Positions 26,403 to 35,909 of a stretch of DNA of 64,000 bases are shown one piece after another. The DNA comes from Saccharospirillum alexandrii. GTDB taxonomy: Bacteria > Pseudomonadota > Gammaproteobacteria > Pseudomonadales > Natronospirillaceae. The position numbers were made by a program, and so were the translations under genes. Numbering within the stretch: the stretch's first letter is position 1; the number at the start of each line of letters is the position of its first letter. A model generated the notes under the pieces. The model was not told the DNA's origin. It made no database searches and worked only from the letters and a program-made list of their open reading frames with translations. The stretch is taken from positions 364,749 through 428,748 of the forward strand of contig NZ_RCIP01000001.1 in NCBI RefSeq assembly GCF_004000275.1. The letters are read 5' to 3'.

Positions 26403-26417
26403 GAGCGAGGTAAGGCT

Positions 26418-26732
26418 ATGAATGATGTAAGACAGTTCGAGCTGATCGTTTCTGAATCGTTTGATTTCGGCGCCCTGGAAATAAGTCGTGATGAGGAGGG
26501 TGAATTGCAAGCTAACCTGGAGCCTATTGCCGATATCCTGTCGGCCTCGGGCATTGAAGAAGGGTTGTTGAACAACAACGACGTGTTATCAACGTTGATC
26601 AGCACTCTGTACGATTTTCATTTGCAGAATGGTGGCCCGGCAGACCTCGAAATCGAGCGATTCCGTGCTGTCCAGGAAGCAACACAGGAATACGGTCGCG
26701 CCGGCGTTGTCGGCAGTGCGACCTTGCACTGA
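26418..26732 (+). CDS. Hypothetical small acidic protein
   Basis: I do not recognise this 104-residue protein. It is acidic, has no signal peptide or membrane segment, and looks alpha/beta (FELIVSESFDFGALEISRD, then a helical ILSASGIEEGLLNNNDVLSTLISTLYDF). Coding is supported by a good ribosome binding site (GAGGTAAGGCT before the ATG), a structured leader upstream and an intrinsic terminator about 120 bp downstream. It stands alone between a META-domain lipoprotein gene and a membrane protein gene, so context gives no function. Confidence 0.6.
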   Translation: MNDVRQFELIVSESFDFGALEISRDEEGELQANLEPIADILSASGIEEGLLNNNDVLSTLISTLYDFHLQNGGPADLEIERFRAVQEATQEYGRAGVVGSATLH

Positions 26733-26854
26733 TAGATCAGTATCGAGGGGTATATCCACCGACCTGCAGTGAGTCAGGGGATAGTGAGTCAGGAGGTGCG
26801 TTCTCTGGTTGATGGCTAACCGGTAAGTGCCACTCATACATTCGATACGCTCAA

Positions 26855-26877
26855 GGCGGGGATTCCCCGCCTTTTTT
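26855..26877 (+). terminator. Intrinsic terminator
   Basis: GGCGGGG (26855-26861), loop ATT and CCCCGCC (26865-26871) form a 7-bp GC stem followed by TTTTTT. It can end transcripts of the small hypothetical gene upstream and lies just before the convergent VC0807-family gene. Confidence 0.9.
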
Positions 26878-26893
26878 ATGCCTGTTGCTGTGG

Positions 26894-27628
26894 TTATTTG
26901 GGCTCTGTCGCTTCTTTGTCGTTGTCTTTGGCGGACTGTTGTTCAACCAGCAAAGACTCGAGATCCAGTCCGGTCAGTTTCTTGAGCCGGTAAAGCAGAA
27001 AAAAGATAGCAATCATCAGTACAACGGTGCTGGGCAACGCGATGACCGGATAACTCAGGGCCGTCATTTTCCCCAGCTCTTCGCTGAACGCCGTGGTTCC
27101 AGGCGGGCTGACGAGAATTATTCTGGCCAGCACATAATTCAGTACGGATGACAAAAAGAAGGAGGTGGCAACAATATAGGAAACCAGCGACAGGCTTTGT
27201 TCGAGTTGCCGGTGGGTGCCGCGTTGGTCGAGTGCCTGGTTGACGCGATCTATGGCAATCAACTGAGCGTTGAAAATAAGCGTGCGCACCAGCGGCCACC
27301 GGGTTTTCTGGCTAATCAGCACGGCCAGGCCCAACAGGCCGGGAATGGCGGCTTCTTTAATGGCTATGTATTTCGGGTCGAGTTGCAGCAGGCTGATGCC
27401 ACCCGTCAGAAACACACTGATCACACCAATAACCGACATGGCGTTCAGTTTGCCCGTCTGGCGCATTTCCCAGAGGCCATAACCAATTGGGAAGGCCAGG
27501 GCGACCACGATGCTCCAGGCAGGGCCGAGCCGGTCTGGCCCGCTGAATTTGCTGAGTATCACGACGGGGATGATGATGTTGAACAGCAGATTACTGAAAA
27601 AACCGCCGCGTTGTGGTTGCTGAGTCAA
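26894..27628 (-). CDS. VC0807-family integral membrane protein
   Basis: The 244-residue protein has about five or six membrane helices (FNIIIPVVILSKF, WSIVVALAFPIGYGLW, SVIGVISVFLTGGISLL, AIPGLLGLAVLI, SYIVATSFFLSSVLNYVLA, IALPSTVVLMIAIFFLLY). It fits the VC0807 family of inner-membrane proteins of unknown function, with the typical QRGTHRQLEQSL loop. The C-terminal tail is charged and cytoplasmic. It is divergent to the small MscS-type channel gene, with about 120 bp between the starts. Confidence 0.75.
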   Translation of the reverse strand: MTQQPQRGGFFSNLLFNIIIPVVILSKFSGPDRLGPAWSIVVALAFPIGYGLWEMRQTGKLNAMSVIGVISVFLTGGISLLQLDPKYIAIKEAAIPGLLGLAVLISQKTRWPLVRTLIFNAQLIAIDRVNQALDQRGTHRQLEQSLSLVSYIVATSFFLSSVLNYVLARIILVSPPGTTAFSEELGKMTALSYPVIALPSTVVLMIAIFFLLYRLKKLTGLDLESLLVEQQSAKDNDKEATEPK

Positions 27629-27749
27629 AGCCTATCTCTCGACGTACTGATGATTTGCGGTAAAGTGTAAGCAATTCATGAGCCTGAGGCACCCGATATC
27701 GGGTCTGAAGGTCGTAAACTCTCATCGTTCTGGCAAGGAGTCTTCGCAA

Positions 27750-28304
27750 GTGTCCTGGCAATACGTGGTTTTTCTTGCGCTGTTAGTCGGCTTTTTCATC
27801 ACCCACAAGTCCCTGAACTATTTCATCCGTCGCTGGGTCGAAACCAAGGATGTACCGGTGCAACGCAAGGCGCTGGTGCGCAAATTGCTGCGAACGGTGC
27901 ATGCCGTCAGCTACCTGATCGCGGTGGGGCTGACGTTTGGCATTGAATACGGCGAGCTCACGGTATTTCTGTCGTCGCTGTTTGCGGTCATCGGCATTGC
28001 GATGTTCGCCCAATGGTCAATTCTCAGTAATCTGACCGCCAGCATGATCATCTTTTTCCAGTTTCCGTACCGGATTGGTGACCGCGTTCGAATTCTCAAT
28101 GCCGATTTTGATCTGACCGGTGAGATCGAGGAGATATCCTCCTTTCACGTCATGATCCGGCACGATAAGGGCGATTTGATGACCTTCCCTAATTCGCTGA
28201 TGCTGCAGACGCCGGTCATCAAGCTTTCGGGCAGTAAAACCTCAGTGATCAATCGGGTTGATGTCGATCTGGCGCCGCCCGAGACGCCGGGAGGCGCCGT
28301 ATAA
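27750..28304 (+). CDS. Small MscS-type mechanosensitive channel
   Basis: The 184-residue protein has about three membrane helices and an MscS-type pore/beta domain: GIAMFAQWSILSNLTASMIIFFQFPYRIGDRVRI, then the small beta barrel GEIEEISSFHVMIRHDKGDLMTFPNSLML. It ends soon after the PNS motif and lacks the large C-terminal cage of MscS. It probably releases solutes upon hypo-osmotic shock, in keeping with the betaine importer in this window. I chose the GTG at 27750 because AAGGAG lies 9 nt before it; an ATG at 27678 in the same frame has no such site. The end overlaps the convergent MFS gene by 63 bp. Confidence 0.8.
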   Translation: MSWQYVVFLALLVGFFITHKSLNYFIRRWVETKDVPVQRKALVRKLLRTVHAVSYLIAVGLTFGIEYGELTVFLSSLFAVIGIAMFAQWSILSNLTASMIIFFQFPYRIGDRVRILNADFDLTGEIEEISSFHVMIRHDKGDLMTFPNSLMLQTPVIKLSGSKTSVINRVDVDLAPPETPGGAV

Positions 28305-29501
28305 CAAACTCAACACGGCGATAAAGACCATCAGAAAGGCGGGCACAATTTCCAGCGACAGGCGGTCGGCCAATACGCCGGCCAGGGCCGGCAGGCAGGC
28401 TGCGCCAATGCCCGCTGCGGCAATCTGCATGCCCATGGTGTTGGCGAGGTGGGCCTCGCCAACTCGCAAACGCGTGCCTGATACCAGGCCGGGAAACACG
28501 GGAGCGAAGGCAAAACCGACCACGCCAATGGCCATTAAACCCACCCAGGCCACCGGGTTCCAGGCAAGCAAAACCGCACCGGCCAGCGCCAGAATCAGGC
28601 TGTAAGAGACCAGGCGGTGGTTGCCCAGGTGATTGGCAAACACACCGGCAACCATGCGGCCCAGCGTAAACATGCCCCAGTAAATGGCGATCCACAGACC
28701 TGCGGCAGCAGCCTCTACCCCGCGGGATTCGGTCAGCAGTGAATACCCCCACAAACCCAGTGTCAGCTCCAGCCCGGTATAGGCGAAAAACAGGCCCATG
28801 CTTAGCCAAACTGCCGGTGTTGCGAGGGAGGAGGCGAAACTGGCGGACGTTCTTTCCGAATGCGGTTCAGCGTCTGTTGCCGGGTGTGACAAGGCGACTT
28901 TACCGGCGTCCTCGGTCAGGCTGGGCTCAGCTTTGGTGGGTGCGGGTGCTTCCCACAGCGTCGCAGAGACGAAGAAACAGATGCCCAGAAAGATCTGGGC
29001 ACTGCCGACCAGCCAATAGCCGGGCGACCACTGCCCGGTCAGATTGAGCATGGCGGTCATGATCAGCGGACCCAACGTGATGCCTACGCCAAAACTGGCG
29101 TGCAACCACTGCATCAGCCGCTCGCTGTAATGTTCGGCAACGTAAGTATTCAGGCCGGCATCAATGGCTCCGGCGCCCACACCCACCAGCGTGCCAAGAA
29201 TCACGAAAGCGGCCCAGACAGGAACCACTGTAAAGGCCAGCAGGGCGGCGCCTGTAAGCGTGCAACTGATGGCCAGCAGCCGTCCGATGCCGAAAAAGCG
29301 ACTGACCGCTCCGCTGAAAAAGCTGCTGATCATATAGCCGGTTGTGGTCGCCACCAGCAGCCAGCCCAGGGCATCCAGAGGCTGCTCGAAATCAGCCCGG
29401 ATACCGGGCCAGGCAACGCCCAGCAAGCCGTCGGGCAGGCCCAGCGAAATAAAGGCAATGAAGCACAGGCAGATAAGAATCAAACGGCGGCGGTCGGTCA
29501 T
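28242..29501 (-). CDS. MFS transporter (FucP/FsrR-like)
   Basis: A 419-residue, 12-helix major facilitator. It starts MTDRRRLILICLCFIAFISLGLPDGLLGVAWP, typical of the FucP-like sugar/multidrug group with an early Gly-Leu-Pro-Asp-Gly; a second half begins near SMGLFFAYTGLELTLGLWG. A hydrophilic loop (about 190-225) joins the halves. The substrate is unknown. GGAG precedes the ATG. The gene is divergent to another MFS gene, and its 3' end overlaps the MscS-like gene. Confidence 0.85.
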   Translation of the reverse strand: MTDRRRLILICLCFIAFISLGLPDGLLGVAWPGIRADFEQPLDALGWLLVATTTGYMISSFFSGAVSRFFGIGRLLAISCTLTGAALLAFTVVPVWAAFVILGTLVGVGAGAIDAGLNTYVAEHYSERLMQWLHASFGVGITLGPLIMTAMLNLTGQWSPGYWLVGSAQIFLGICFFVSATLWEAPAPTKAEPSLTEDAGKVALSHPATDAEPHSERTSASFASSLATPAVWLSMGLFFAYTGLELTLGLWGYSLLTESRGVEAAAAGLWIAIYWGMFTLGRMVAGVFANHLGNHRLVSYSLILALAGAVLLAWNPVAWVGLMAIGVVGFAFAPVFPGLVSGTRLRVGEAHLANTMGMQIAAAGIGAACLPALAGVLADRLSLEIVPAFLMVFIAVLSLLYGASRRLGRRQIDINPIDH

Positions 29502-29781
29502 GCTTCACTCCAAAACAGGGGAGACACCAGGTCAGGCCGTCGACTCCCTAAGACGCTGACGGGCAAATGACTATATCGATTAAGAAACCCGCCAGCAATA
29601 TACGGCAGTGCGGTCTTTCTTCCCGCCATCCCTGGGACTTGGAGGCCTGAGGCGGTTTTGTTGGGATGCCTGACGTACTGGGACGAAGCGTTCTGAACGT
29701 TGTTCTCCTTCCCGGGTCGGAGTATCGTTCCGGGCCTGTTTTCTTTCAATCTGTCAGTCTGGTGCCTGTCGGAGACGTGTC

Positions 29782-30999
29782 ATGAAAGGTCGTTTGATGC
29801 CGGTGTTGCCGGTACTGATCAGTGCGTGTTTGCTGTTGATGTTGTCGTTCGGGTATCGGGCCGGGTTTGGACTTTTTATGCAGCCCATTTCCGAAGCGCG
29901 GGGCTGGGGCCGTGATGTGCTGTCACTGGCGCTGGCGGTACAGAACCTCGCCTGGGGTGTGATTGCCATTTTTGCCGGTGGCCTGGCCGACCGGTTTGGC
30001 AATCTTAAGGTGCTGTTGGCCGGCGTGTTGTGTTACGCCGCAGGCATGTGGGGCATGTCGTATTCGACCACTGAGCTGGCCATGGTCTCCACCGCTGGTC
30101 TATTAGTGGGTGCCGGTGTGGCGGGTACTGCCTTTGGCATTGTCCTGCCGGCGCTGGCGCGCGCGGTTCCGGAAGACCGCCGGGGCTGGGCGTTGGGGGT
30201 TGGTACCGCGGCTGGCAGCTTTGGCCAGTTTCTGGTGGTGCCGCTGATGCAGGAACTGGTCGATCTGGCTGGCTGGTTCCGGGCCCTGCAATGGCTGAGT
30301 GCATCGGCGTTCATCATGGCCGTACTGGCGTTGCCGCTGGCGCCTTACGGGGGTGCCAACGACACCTCCAGCCCCAAAATCGACGCTTCACTCTGGACCA
30401 TTCTCAAGCGGGCGTTGAAGGTGCGCTCCTATACCTTGCTGGTGCTGGGCTTTTTCGTTTGTGGTTTTCACGTTGCCTTTATTACCGTACACATGCCCGG
30501 CTATGTGGTTGACCTTGGCTTCGATGCGAAGGTCGGTGCCTGGAGTATCAGTCTGATCGGCCTATGCAACGTCGTCGGCGCTTACGTGGCCGGCGTGCAA
30601 AGCAGCCTGCGCCCCAAACGAACCATTCTGGCATTTATATACCTGGGTCGGGTGGTGGCCATTACCGCCTTTTTGCTGATTCCGGTGTCGCTGGTAACCA
30701 TACTGGTGTTCAGTGCCACCATGGGCTTCCTGTGGCTGGCGACGGTACCGCCGACCTCAGGCCTGGTTGCCGTATTGTTTGGTACGCGTTACATGACCTT
30801 TCTGTACGGTGTTGTGTTTTTCAGTCACCAGGTCGGTAGTTTCAGCGGCGTTTGGTTGGGGGGCTGGCTGTATAAAAACTATCAGAGTTACGACGGCATC
30901 TGGATTGCGGGTATTGTGCTCGGCCTTATTGCTGCCTGGCTCCACTGGCCCATTGAAGAGAAAGATTCCATCGCTCGCATTCAGCAGGCATCGACTTAA
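29782..30999 (+). CDS. MFS transporter (monocarboxylate/oxalate-formate type)
   Basis: A 405-residue, 12-helix major facilitator. The pattern SFGYRAGFGLFMQPISEARGWGRDVLSLALAVQNLAWG resembles the oxalate/formate antiporter-monocarboxylate branch, where a signature Arg-Gly-Trp segment follows helix 1. The second half (RSYTLLVLGFFVCGFHVAFITVHMPGYVVDLGF) keeps the related repeat. Substrates of this branch are often small carboxylates, but this is inferred only from family. It is followed after 15 bp by an ABC exporter gene, perhaps in one operon. Confidence 0.82.
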   Translation: MKGRLMPVLPVLISACLLLMLSFGYRAGFGLFMQPISEARGWGRDVLSLALAVQNLAWGVIAIFAGGLADRFGNLKVLLAGVLCYAAGMWGMSYSTTELAMVSTAGLLVGAGVAGTAFGIVLPALARAVPEDRRGWALGVGTAAGSFGQFLVVPLMQELVDLAGWFRALQWLSASAFIMAVLALPLAPYGGANDTSSPKIDASLWTILKRALKVRSYTLLVLGFFVCGFHVAFITVHMPGYVVDLGFDAKVGAWSISLIGLCNVVGAYVAGVQSSLRPKRTILAFIYLGRVVAITAFLLIPVSLVTILVFSATMGFLWLATVPPTSGLVAVLFGTRYMTFLYGVVFFSHQVGSFSGVWLGGWLYKNYQSYDGIWIAGIVLGLIAAWLHWPIEEKDSIARIQQAST

Positions 31000-31014
31000 T
31001 TGTTAAGGACGCAC

Positions 31015-32820
31015 ATGACGTTTATTGCACCGGCAACCAGTTTTCAATCACTCATTCGGCTGTTGAAATACGCGCGCGGTTACCGGCGACGCATTATTGC
31101 CGCGACGGTGTGTTCCGCGCTGAACAAGCTGTTTGATATCGCACCGGAAATTCTGATTGGTATTGCCATCGATGTGGTGGTGAATCAGGAAGCCAGTTTT
31201 GTCGCCCAGCTTGGGCTGGTTACACCCCAGTCGCAGATCATTGCGCTGGCGGTGCTGACTTTTGTGATCTGGGCCGGGGAGTCCCTGTTCGAGTATCTGT
31301 ACATGATTCTGTGGCGCAATCTCGCGCAGCACCTTCAAGCTGACATTCGGCAGGATGCCTACGAGCACATTCAAAGACAGGACATGAGTTTCTTTGAATC
31401 GCGCAGCAGTGGGCAATTAATTTCGGTCTTGAACGATGACGTCAACCAATTGGAACGGTTTCTCGACGGCGGCGCCAACGACATCATTCAGGTGCTGGTG
31501 ACCGTTGTCGCCGTGGGTGCGGTTTTTTTCGTGCTGTCACCGCTCATTGCCTTTCTCGCGTTCACGCCGATCCCGCTGATCATCTGGGGAGCGTTCTACT
31601 TTCAGAAAAAAGCCATGCCCCTGTATGCGGATGTGCGTGAGCGGGTCGGTGTGCTGGCGACCCGTCTGAGCAATAACATTGGCGGCATGGCGACCATCAA
31701 ATCCTTTACCGCTGAAGAGCGGGAAGCCAAACAGATTCGCGCCGACAGCGATGCCTATGCCGAAGCAAACCGCCGGGCCATTGCCATCAGTTCGGCATTT
31801 ATTCCGATAATCCGCATGGCCATTTTAACCGGCTTTTTGTTTACCTTTGTTGTCGGTGGCTTTCAGGTCTTGAACGGCGTGCTCGGTGTGGGTGCCTATG
31901 GTGTGCTGGTGTTTCTGACCCAGCGTCTGCTATGGCCCCTGACTGAACTGGCACAAACCATTGATTTGTTTGAACGTGCCATGGCCAGCACCCGCCGCAT
32001 TCTGGTGCTGATTCACACCGACGTATCGGTTCCGGACGATGGCGACCAGGTATTCAACGGCCCGGTAGCGGGCCGGGTTCAGTTCAAGCAGGTTTTTTTC
32101 GAGTATGGTCAGAGTGGTGCCGGTGTCCATGACGTCAGCATTGAGGTGCCCGCCGGTAAGACTCTGGCCCTGGTTGGGGCAACCGGGTCGGGTAAGTCGA
32201 CGCTGATGAAACTGCTGCTGCGCTTTTACGAACCCCGCGAAGGGCAGATTGAACTCGATGGCATACCCATCCACCAACTGTCATTGCGCGATCTGCGCAC
32301 CCACATTGGCCTGGTCAGTCAGGATGTGTTCCTGTTCGATGGCACGATAGCCGACAACATTGCCTATGGCCGGCCCGATGCTAGCCTCGACGACATTCAG
32401 GCCGCTGCCGAAACAGCCGAAGCGCTGGAATTTATTGAACGACTGCCCGACCGGTTCAATACCCAGGTGGGGGAACGCGGGGTCAAGCTGTCCGGCGGTC
32501 AGCGTCAGCGTTTATCGCTGGCGCGGGCCCTGTTAAAAGACCCGGCGGTGCTGGTGCTGGATGAAGCGACCAGCGCGGTCGACAACGAAACCGAAGCAGC
32601 GATACAACGGTCGCTCGCCCACATCGCGGAAGACCGTACCGTTATTATGATCGCGCACCGGCTGTCGACCATTGTGCATGCCGATCAGATCGTGGTGCTC
32701 GAACACGGCCGCATTGTGGAGCAGGGCACCCACGCCAGTCTGCTGACGGGTGAGGGTGCTTACTGGTCTCAGTGGCAGGTACAAACCGGACAGTTGGCTC
32801 AGGCGGAGTTGGATCGGTAA
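31015..32820 (+). CDS. ABC transporter, fused membrane and ATPase domains (MsbA/LmrA-like)
   Basis: A 601-residue half-transporter with six membrane helices (about residues 25-310) followed by an ABC ATPase: Walker A GATGSGKST, Q-loop SQDVFLFDG, signature LSGGQRQRLSLARAL, Walker B VLVLDEATSAVD and H-loop IAHRLS. It would act as a homodimeric exporter of lipid or drug in the inner membrane. The ATG at 31015 has AAGGACGC upstream and is chosen over the earlier start of the open frame. Its 3' end converges on the RND gene with an 8-bp gap. Confidence 0.9.
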   Translation: MTFIAPATSFQSLIRLLKYARGYRRRIIAATVCSALNKLFDIAPEILIGIAIDVVVNQEASFVAQLGLVTPQSQIIALAVLTFVIWAGESLFEYLYMILWRNLAQHLQADIRQDAYEHIQRQDMSFFESRSSGQLISVLNDDVNQLERFLDGGANDIIQVLVTVVAVGAVFFVLSPLIAFLAFTPIPLIIWGAFYFQKKAMPLYADVRERVGVLATRLSNNIGGMATIKSFTAEEREAKQIRADSDAYAEANRRAIAISSAFIPIIRMAILTGFLFTFVVGGFQVLNGVLGVGAYGVLVFLTQRLLWPLTELAQTIDLFERAMASTRRILVLIHTDVSVPDDGDQVFNGPVAGRVQFKQVFFEYGQSGAGVHDVSIEVPAGKTLALVGATGSGKSTLMKLLLRFYEPREGQIELDGIPIHQLSLRDLRTHIGLVSQDVFLFDGTIADNIAYGRPDASLDDIQAAAETAEALEFIERLPDRFNTQVGERGVKLSGGQRQRLSLARALLKDPAVLVLDEATSAVDNETEAAIQRSLAHIAEDRTVIMIAHRLSTIVHADQIVVLEHGRIVEQGTHASLLTGEGAYWSQWQVQTGQLAQAELDR

Positions 32821-32828
32821 CCATCCTG

Positions 32829-35800
32829 TCAGACATTAACCGCCCGGGTTGCCGGCGGGTCGTCGTTGCGGCTACTGGCCCAATCGGTGAGCTGCCCGAT
32901 CTTATAAAGCAGCACCGGCACCATCAGTAAAATCAGCAGGGTGCCAAAACCCAGACCAAACACCAGCCCTACGGCAATGGGTTTGAGCAGGGCCGCATCG
33001 ATGCTGGTTTCGAACAGCAGTGGTGACAGGCCGGCCATGGTGGTGATCGACGTCAGGATGACCGGACGCAAGCGCGACGTTGCTGCCGCCACGGTGGCCT
33101 CGTAAAGAGACTGACCCTGGGCGTGCAAGCGACGGAACACCGCTACCAGAATAATCGAATCGTTAATGACAATGCCGGAGAGGCCGATCAACCCGAAGAT
33201 CGAAATCGTAGATAACGGCATGTCCATGATCCAGTGGCCGGCTACCGCACCAATCAACCCGAAAGGCACGGTGATCAGCACCGCAAAAGGCCAGAGCCAG
33301 GATTCAAACACCCAGGCCAGAATAAAATAAATGAGAACGATGGATATCAGTACCGAGACCAGGGTGTCGCTGAAAAACGCATCCAGTTCTTCGGCCTGGC
33401 CTTCGATGGCGTAATCGACCGGGAACTGAGACGTTACTATTGGCATGATGTCGGACTCCAGTACGTCATACAGATCCGATAACTGATCGCCACTGTAACT
33501 GCCGGAGACGGTAACCGACAGGACACCGTTGCGGGCACTGATCCGGTCGAGCCCCTTCTGATAGGAAAAATCAACCAGGCTACCCAGTGGCAGGGTGCTG
33601 CCGTCACTCACCTGAATCGGCAACGATTGTAACCAGCTTTCGCTCTCACGCTGTCGATCCTCCAGTTGCAGCCGAACCGGGATTTGTTCAAAGCCGGTTT
33701 CTACGGTATACAGTTCGAGACCGGAGAGTTGAGAGGAAACCTGATGCGCCACATCGCTGATTTCAATGGCAGCGGCTTCAGCGGCGCGGGTTCGCGTTAG
33801 CTGGTACTGCTGGGCGTCGAAGGGCAGGTCATCGGTCACGTCGCTGAGGTTCGACAGCGTTTGCAGCTGAGCCTGTAGCAATAGTGACGCTTCTTTCAGC
33901 TCGTCAATGTCGTTGCCTTCAAGTCGAATCGACAGGTCGCCACCACCGCCCGGACCCCGAAACGACCGGCCTGTGGAAAAGCTGCGCACGACGGCGGGCA
34001 AGTCATAGTTCTGCTGTACGCGTTGCAGTATCTCAGCGTTGGTCAGTGGCCGATCGGTGTCACTGGTCAGCGAAATGTTCAATTCGGCGCGACTGGGTAC
34101 ATCGAGCTGGTTGTACTCGTGGACCATAGTATCGATCAGGCCGCCACCGACGGATGAGTCGATGTCCTTGACTACGGCTTCGAGTTCATCCAGTGCCTGC
34201 TCCGCCTCAGCGAGGCTGGTGCCATCAAGCAGGTCGAGCGAGACGCTCATGGTCGGCTGATCCAGAGACGGCGACGCCTCGAAAGCGATTTTGCCGCTGG
34301 TGACGGCCCCCAGTGCGAACAGGCTGATCATTGCCAGCGCCGCGATAAAAACGGCGCCATTGCGGATCGACAAGGCCACCAGGGTGCGAAAGGGGCCGTC
34401 GCGGAATTTCCCGAAGGCTGCGTCAAACCCCGCCCGCCAGGCACTGGGTTCACGCATGCGTTTGTGGTGGCCCAGGTGGCCGGGCAAAATGATGAAACAC
34501 TCAATCAGCGAGGCGACAATGGCGGCGGTGACGACGATGGGAATGTCGATCAGAAAGTTGCCAAAGCTGCCGCCAATCAGCATCAGCGGTAAAAAAGCCG
34601 CAATGGTCGTCAGGCTCGACGCTACCACGGCGGGCATCATGCGCAGGGCTGCTGTTTTGGCGGCCTCTCTGGGGGCCAGCCCTTCGGATTCCAGTGCTGC
34701 CGTGTCTTCGGCCACCACAATGGCATCGTCGACGATAATGCCAATGGCGATGATGAACCCGAACAGGCTGATGGTGTTAATGGTGGTGTCGGTATACCCC
34801 ATAAACGCCAGGGTGCCCATGAACGAAATGGGAATGCCCGCCGCGACCCATACAGCCAGGCGGGTGCGCAGGAAAACAAACAACACCAGTATGACCAGAA
34901 TCATGCCACCGATGCCATTGGTCAGCACCAGGTTCAACTGAGCTTCGACCACGCGCCAGACTTCGTTGTAGGCGTGAAAACCAACGCCATAGGGCAGTTC
35001 CAGTGCGAAGTCGCTCATCCATTGATCAAGCAGTTCCGCGTTTTCCAGCGTATCTTCTCCGGCGACGCGTTCAATCTCGAGCTTGATGGCGGGCACCCCC
35101 TGGTAACGCAGAATGTCGGCGGTGTCGAACCGCTCTTCTACGCTGGCCACTTGCGATAGGCGCACCACACCACCGTCCGCATTCTGGGCAACAATGGCAT
35201 CTTGTAAATCCGAGACTGTCCAATCGGGGGCGTCGGTGACCAATGCTGTGGTGTTCTGGCCGACCGTGACTGACCCTGCCGTTGAGATGGCAAACTGGGT
35301 GCTTAGGCGGGTGGCCAGGGTGTCCAGCGTGATGCCGAGCGAGTTCAGGGCGGCAAGGTCAATGGTGATCAGCCGTTCGCGACCGGGCACACCATCCAGC
35401 TCAACCGTCGCCATGCCCCGGTTCAGTAGCGTCTGTCGGGCTTCATAGCCGATAGCCGCGAGTTCGCTGCGTTGCACATCGCCGTATATCAACACACTGG
35501 CGACGGGTTCAGTAATCTCGATGGCTTCAACGTCATCCACCTCGGCCCCGTCGGGCAAATTCAGCCCATCGATGGCTTCTTCCAGGGCGGTCAGGCCTTC
35601 AGCGGCGGTGTAGCTGTCGGACACCCGGGCGAACAGACTGACGCCACCCTCGCGCGCCGTTGAACGCACAAAATCGAACCGCCGCGAATCCTGTATGGCG
35701 CGATCCAGCGGTTCGGCGATGCCGGTGCGCACCGCTTCGGCATCGGCATTCGGCCAGTCGATACTGGCGCGAACTATGGGCAATTCGGTATCGGGAAACA

Positions 35801-35909
35801 GTTGCGAGCGGACCTGTTGTAACCCCCAGATACCGGCACCGATGACGACCATCATCAATAGGTTGGCCGCGAGGCGATGGTCGAGCAGCTTAGCGTAGAC
35901 ACCGTTCAT
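32829..35909 (-). CDS. RND efflux transporter permease (AcrB/HAE-1 family)
   Basis: A 1026-residue RND pump, close to the usual length for the family. The first helix is LDHRLAANLLMMVVIGAGIWGL; the proton-relay motif GIIVDDAIVVAEDTA carries the adjacent Asp pair equivalent to AcrB Asp407/408, and the second half keeps GLIGLSGIVINDSIILVA. Two large periplasmic loops follow TM1 and TM7. It should use proton motive force to export compounds through an outer-membrane channel that is not encoded here. It starts within the stop of the adaptor gene (TGATG overlap). Confidence 0.92.
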   Translation of the reverse strand: MNGVYAKLLDHRLAANLLMMVVIGAGIWGLQQVRSQLFPDTELPIVRASIDWPNADAEAVRTGIAEPLDRAIQDSRRFDFVRSTAREGGVSLFARVSDSYTAAEGLTALEEAIDGLNLPDGAEVDDVEAIEITEPVASVLIYGDVQRSELAAIGYEARQTLLNRGMATVELDGVPGRERLITIDLAALNSLGITLDTLATRLSTQFAISTAGSVTVGQNTTALVTDAPDWTVSDLQDAIVAQNADGGVVRLSQVASVEERFDTADILRYQGVPAIKLEIERVAGEDTLENAELLDQWMSDFALELPYGVGFHAYNEVWRVVEAQLNLVLTNGIGGMILVILVLFVFLRTRLAVWVAAGIPISFMGTLAFMGYTDTTINTISLFGFIIAIGIIVDDAIVVAEDTAALESEGLAPREAAKTAALRMMPAVVASSLTTIAAFLPLMLIGGSFGNFLIDIPIVVTAAIVASLIECFIILPGHLGHHKRMREPSAWRAGFDAAFGKFRDGPFRTLVALSIRNGAVFIAALAMISLFALGAVTSGKIAFEASPSLDQPTMSVSLDLLDGTSLAEAEQALDELEAVVKDIDSSVGGGLIDTMVHEYNQLDVPSRAELNISLTSDTDRPLTNAEILQRVQQNYDLPAVVRSFSTGRSFRGPGGGGDLSIRLEGNDIDELKEASLLLQAQLQTLSNLSDVTDDLPFDAQQYQLTRTRAAEAAAIEISDVAHQVSSQLSGLELYTVETGFEQIPVRLQLEDRQRESESWLQSLPIQVSDGSTLPLGSLVDFSYQKGLDRISARNGVLSVTVSGSYSGDQLSDLYDVLESDIMPIVTSQFPVDYAIEGQAEELDAFFSDTLVSVLISIVLIYFILAWVFESWLWPFAVLITVPFGLIGAVAGHWIMDMPLSTISIFGLIGLSGIVINDSIILVAVFRRLHAQGQSLYEATVAAATSRLRPVILTSITTMAGLSPLLFETSIDAALLKPIAVGLVFGLGFGTLLILLMVPVLLYKIGQLTDWASSRNDDPPATRAVNV

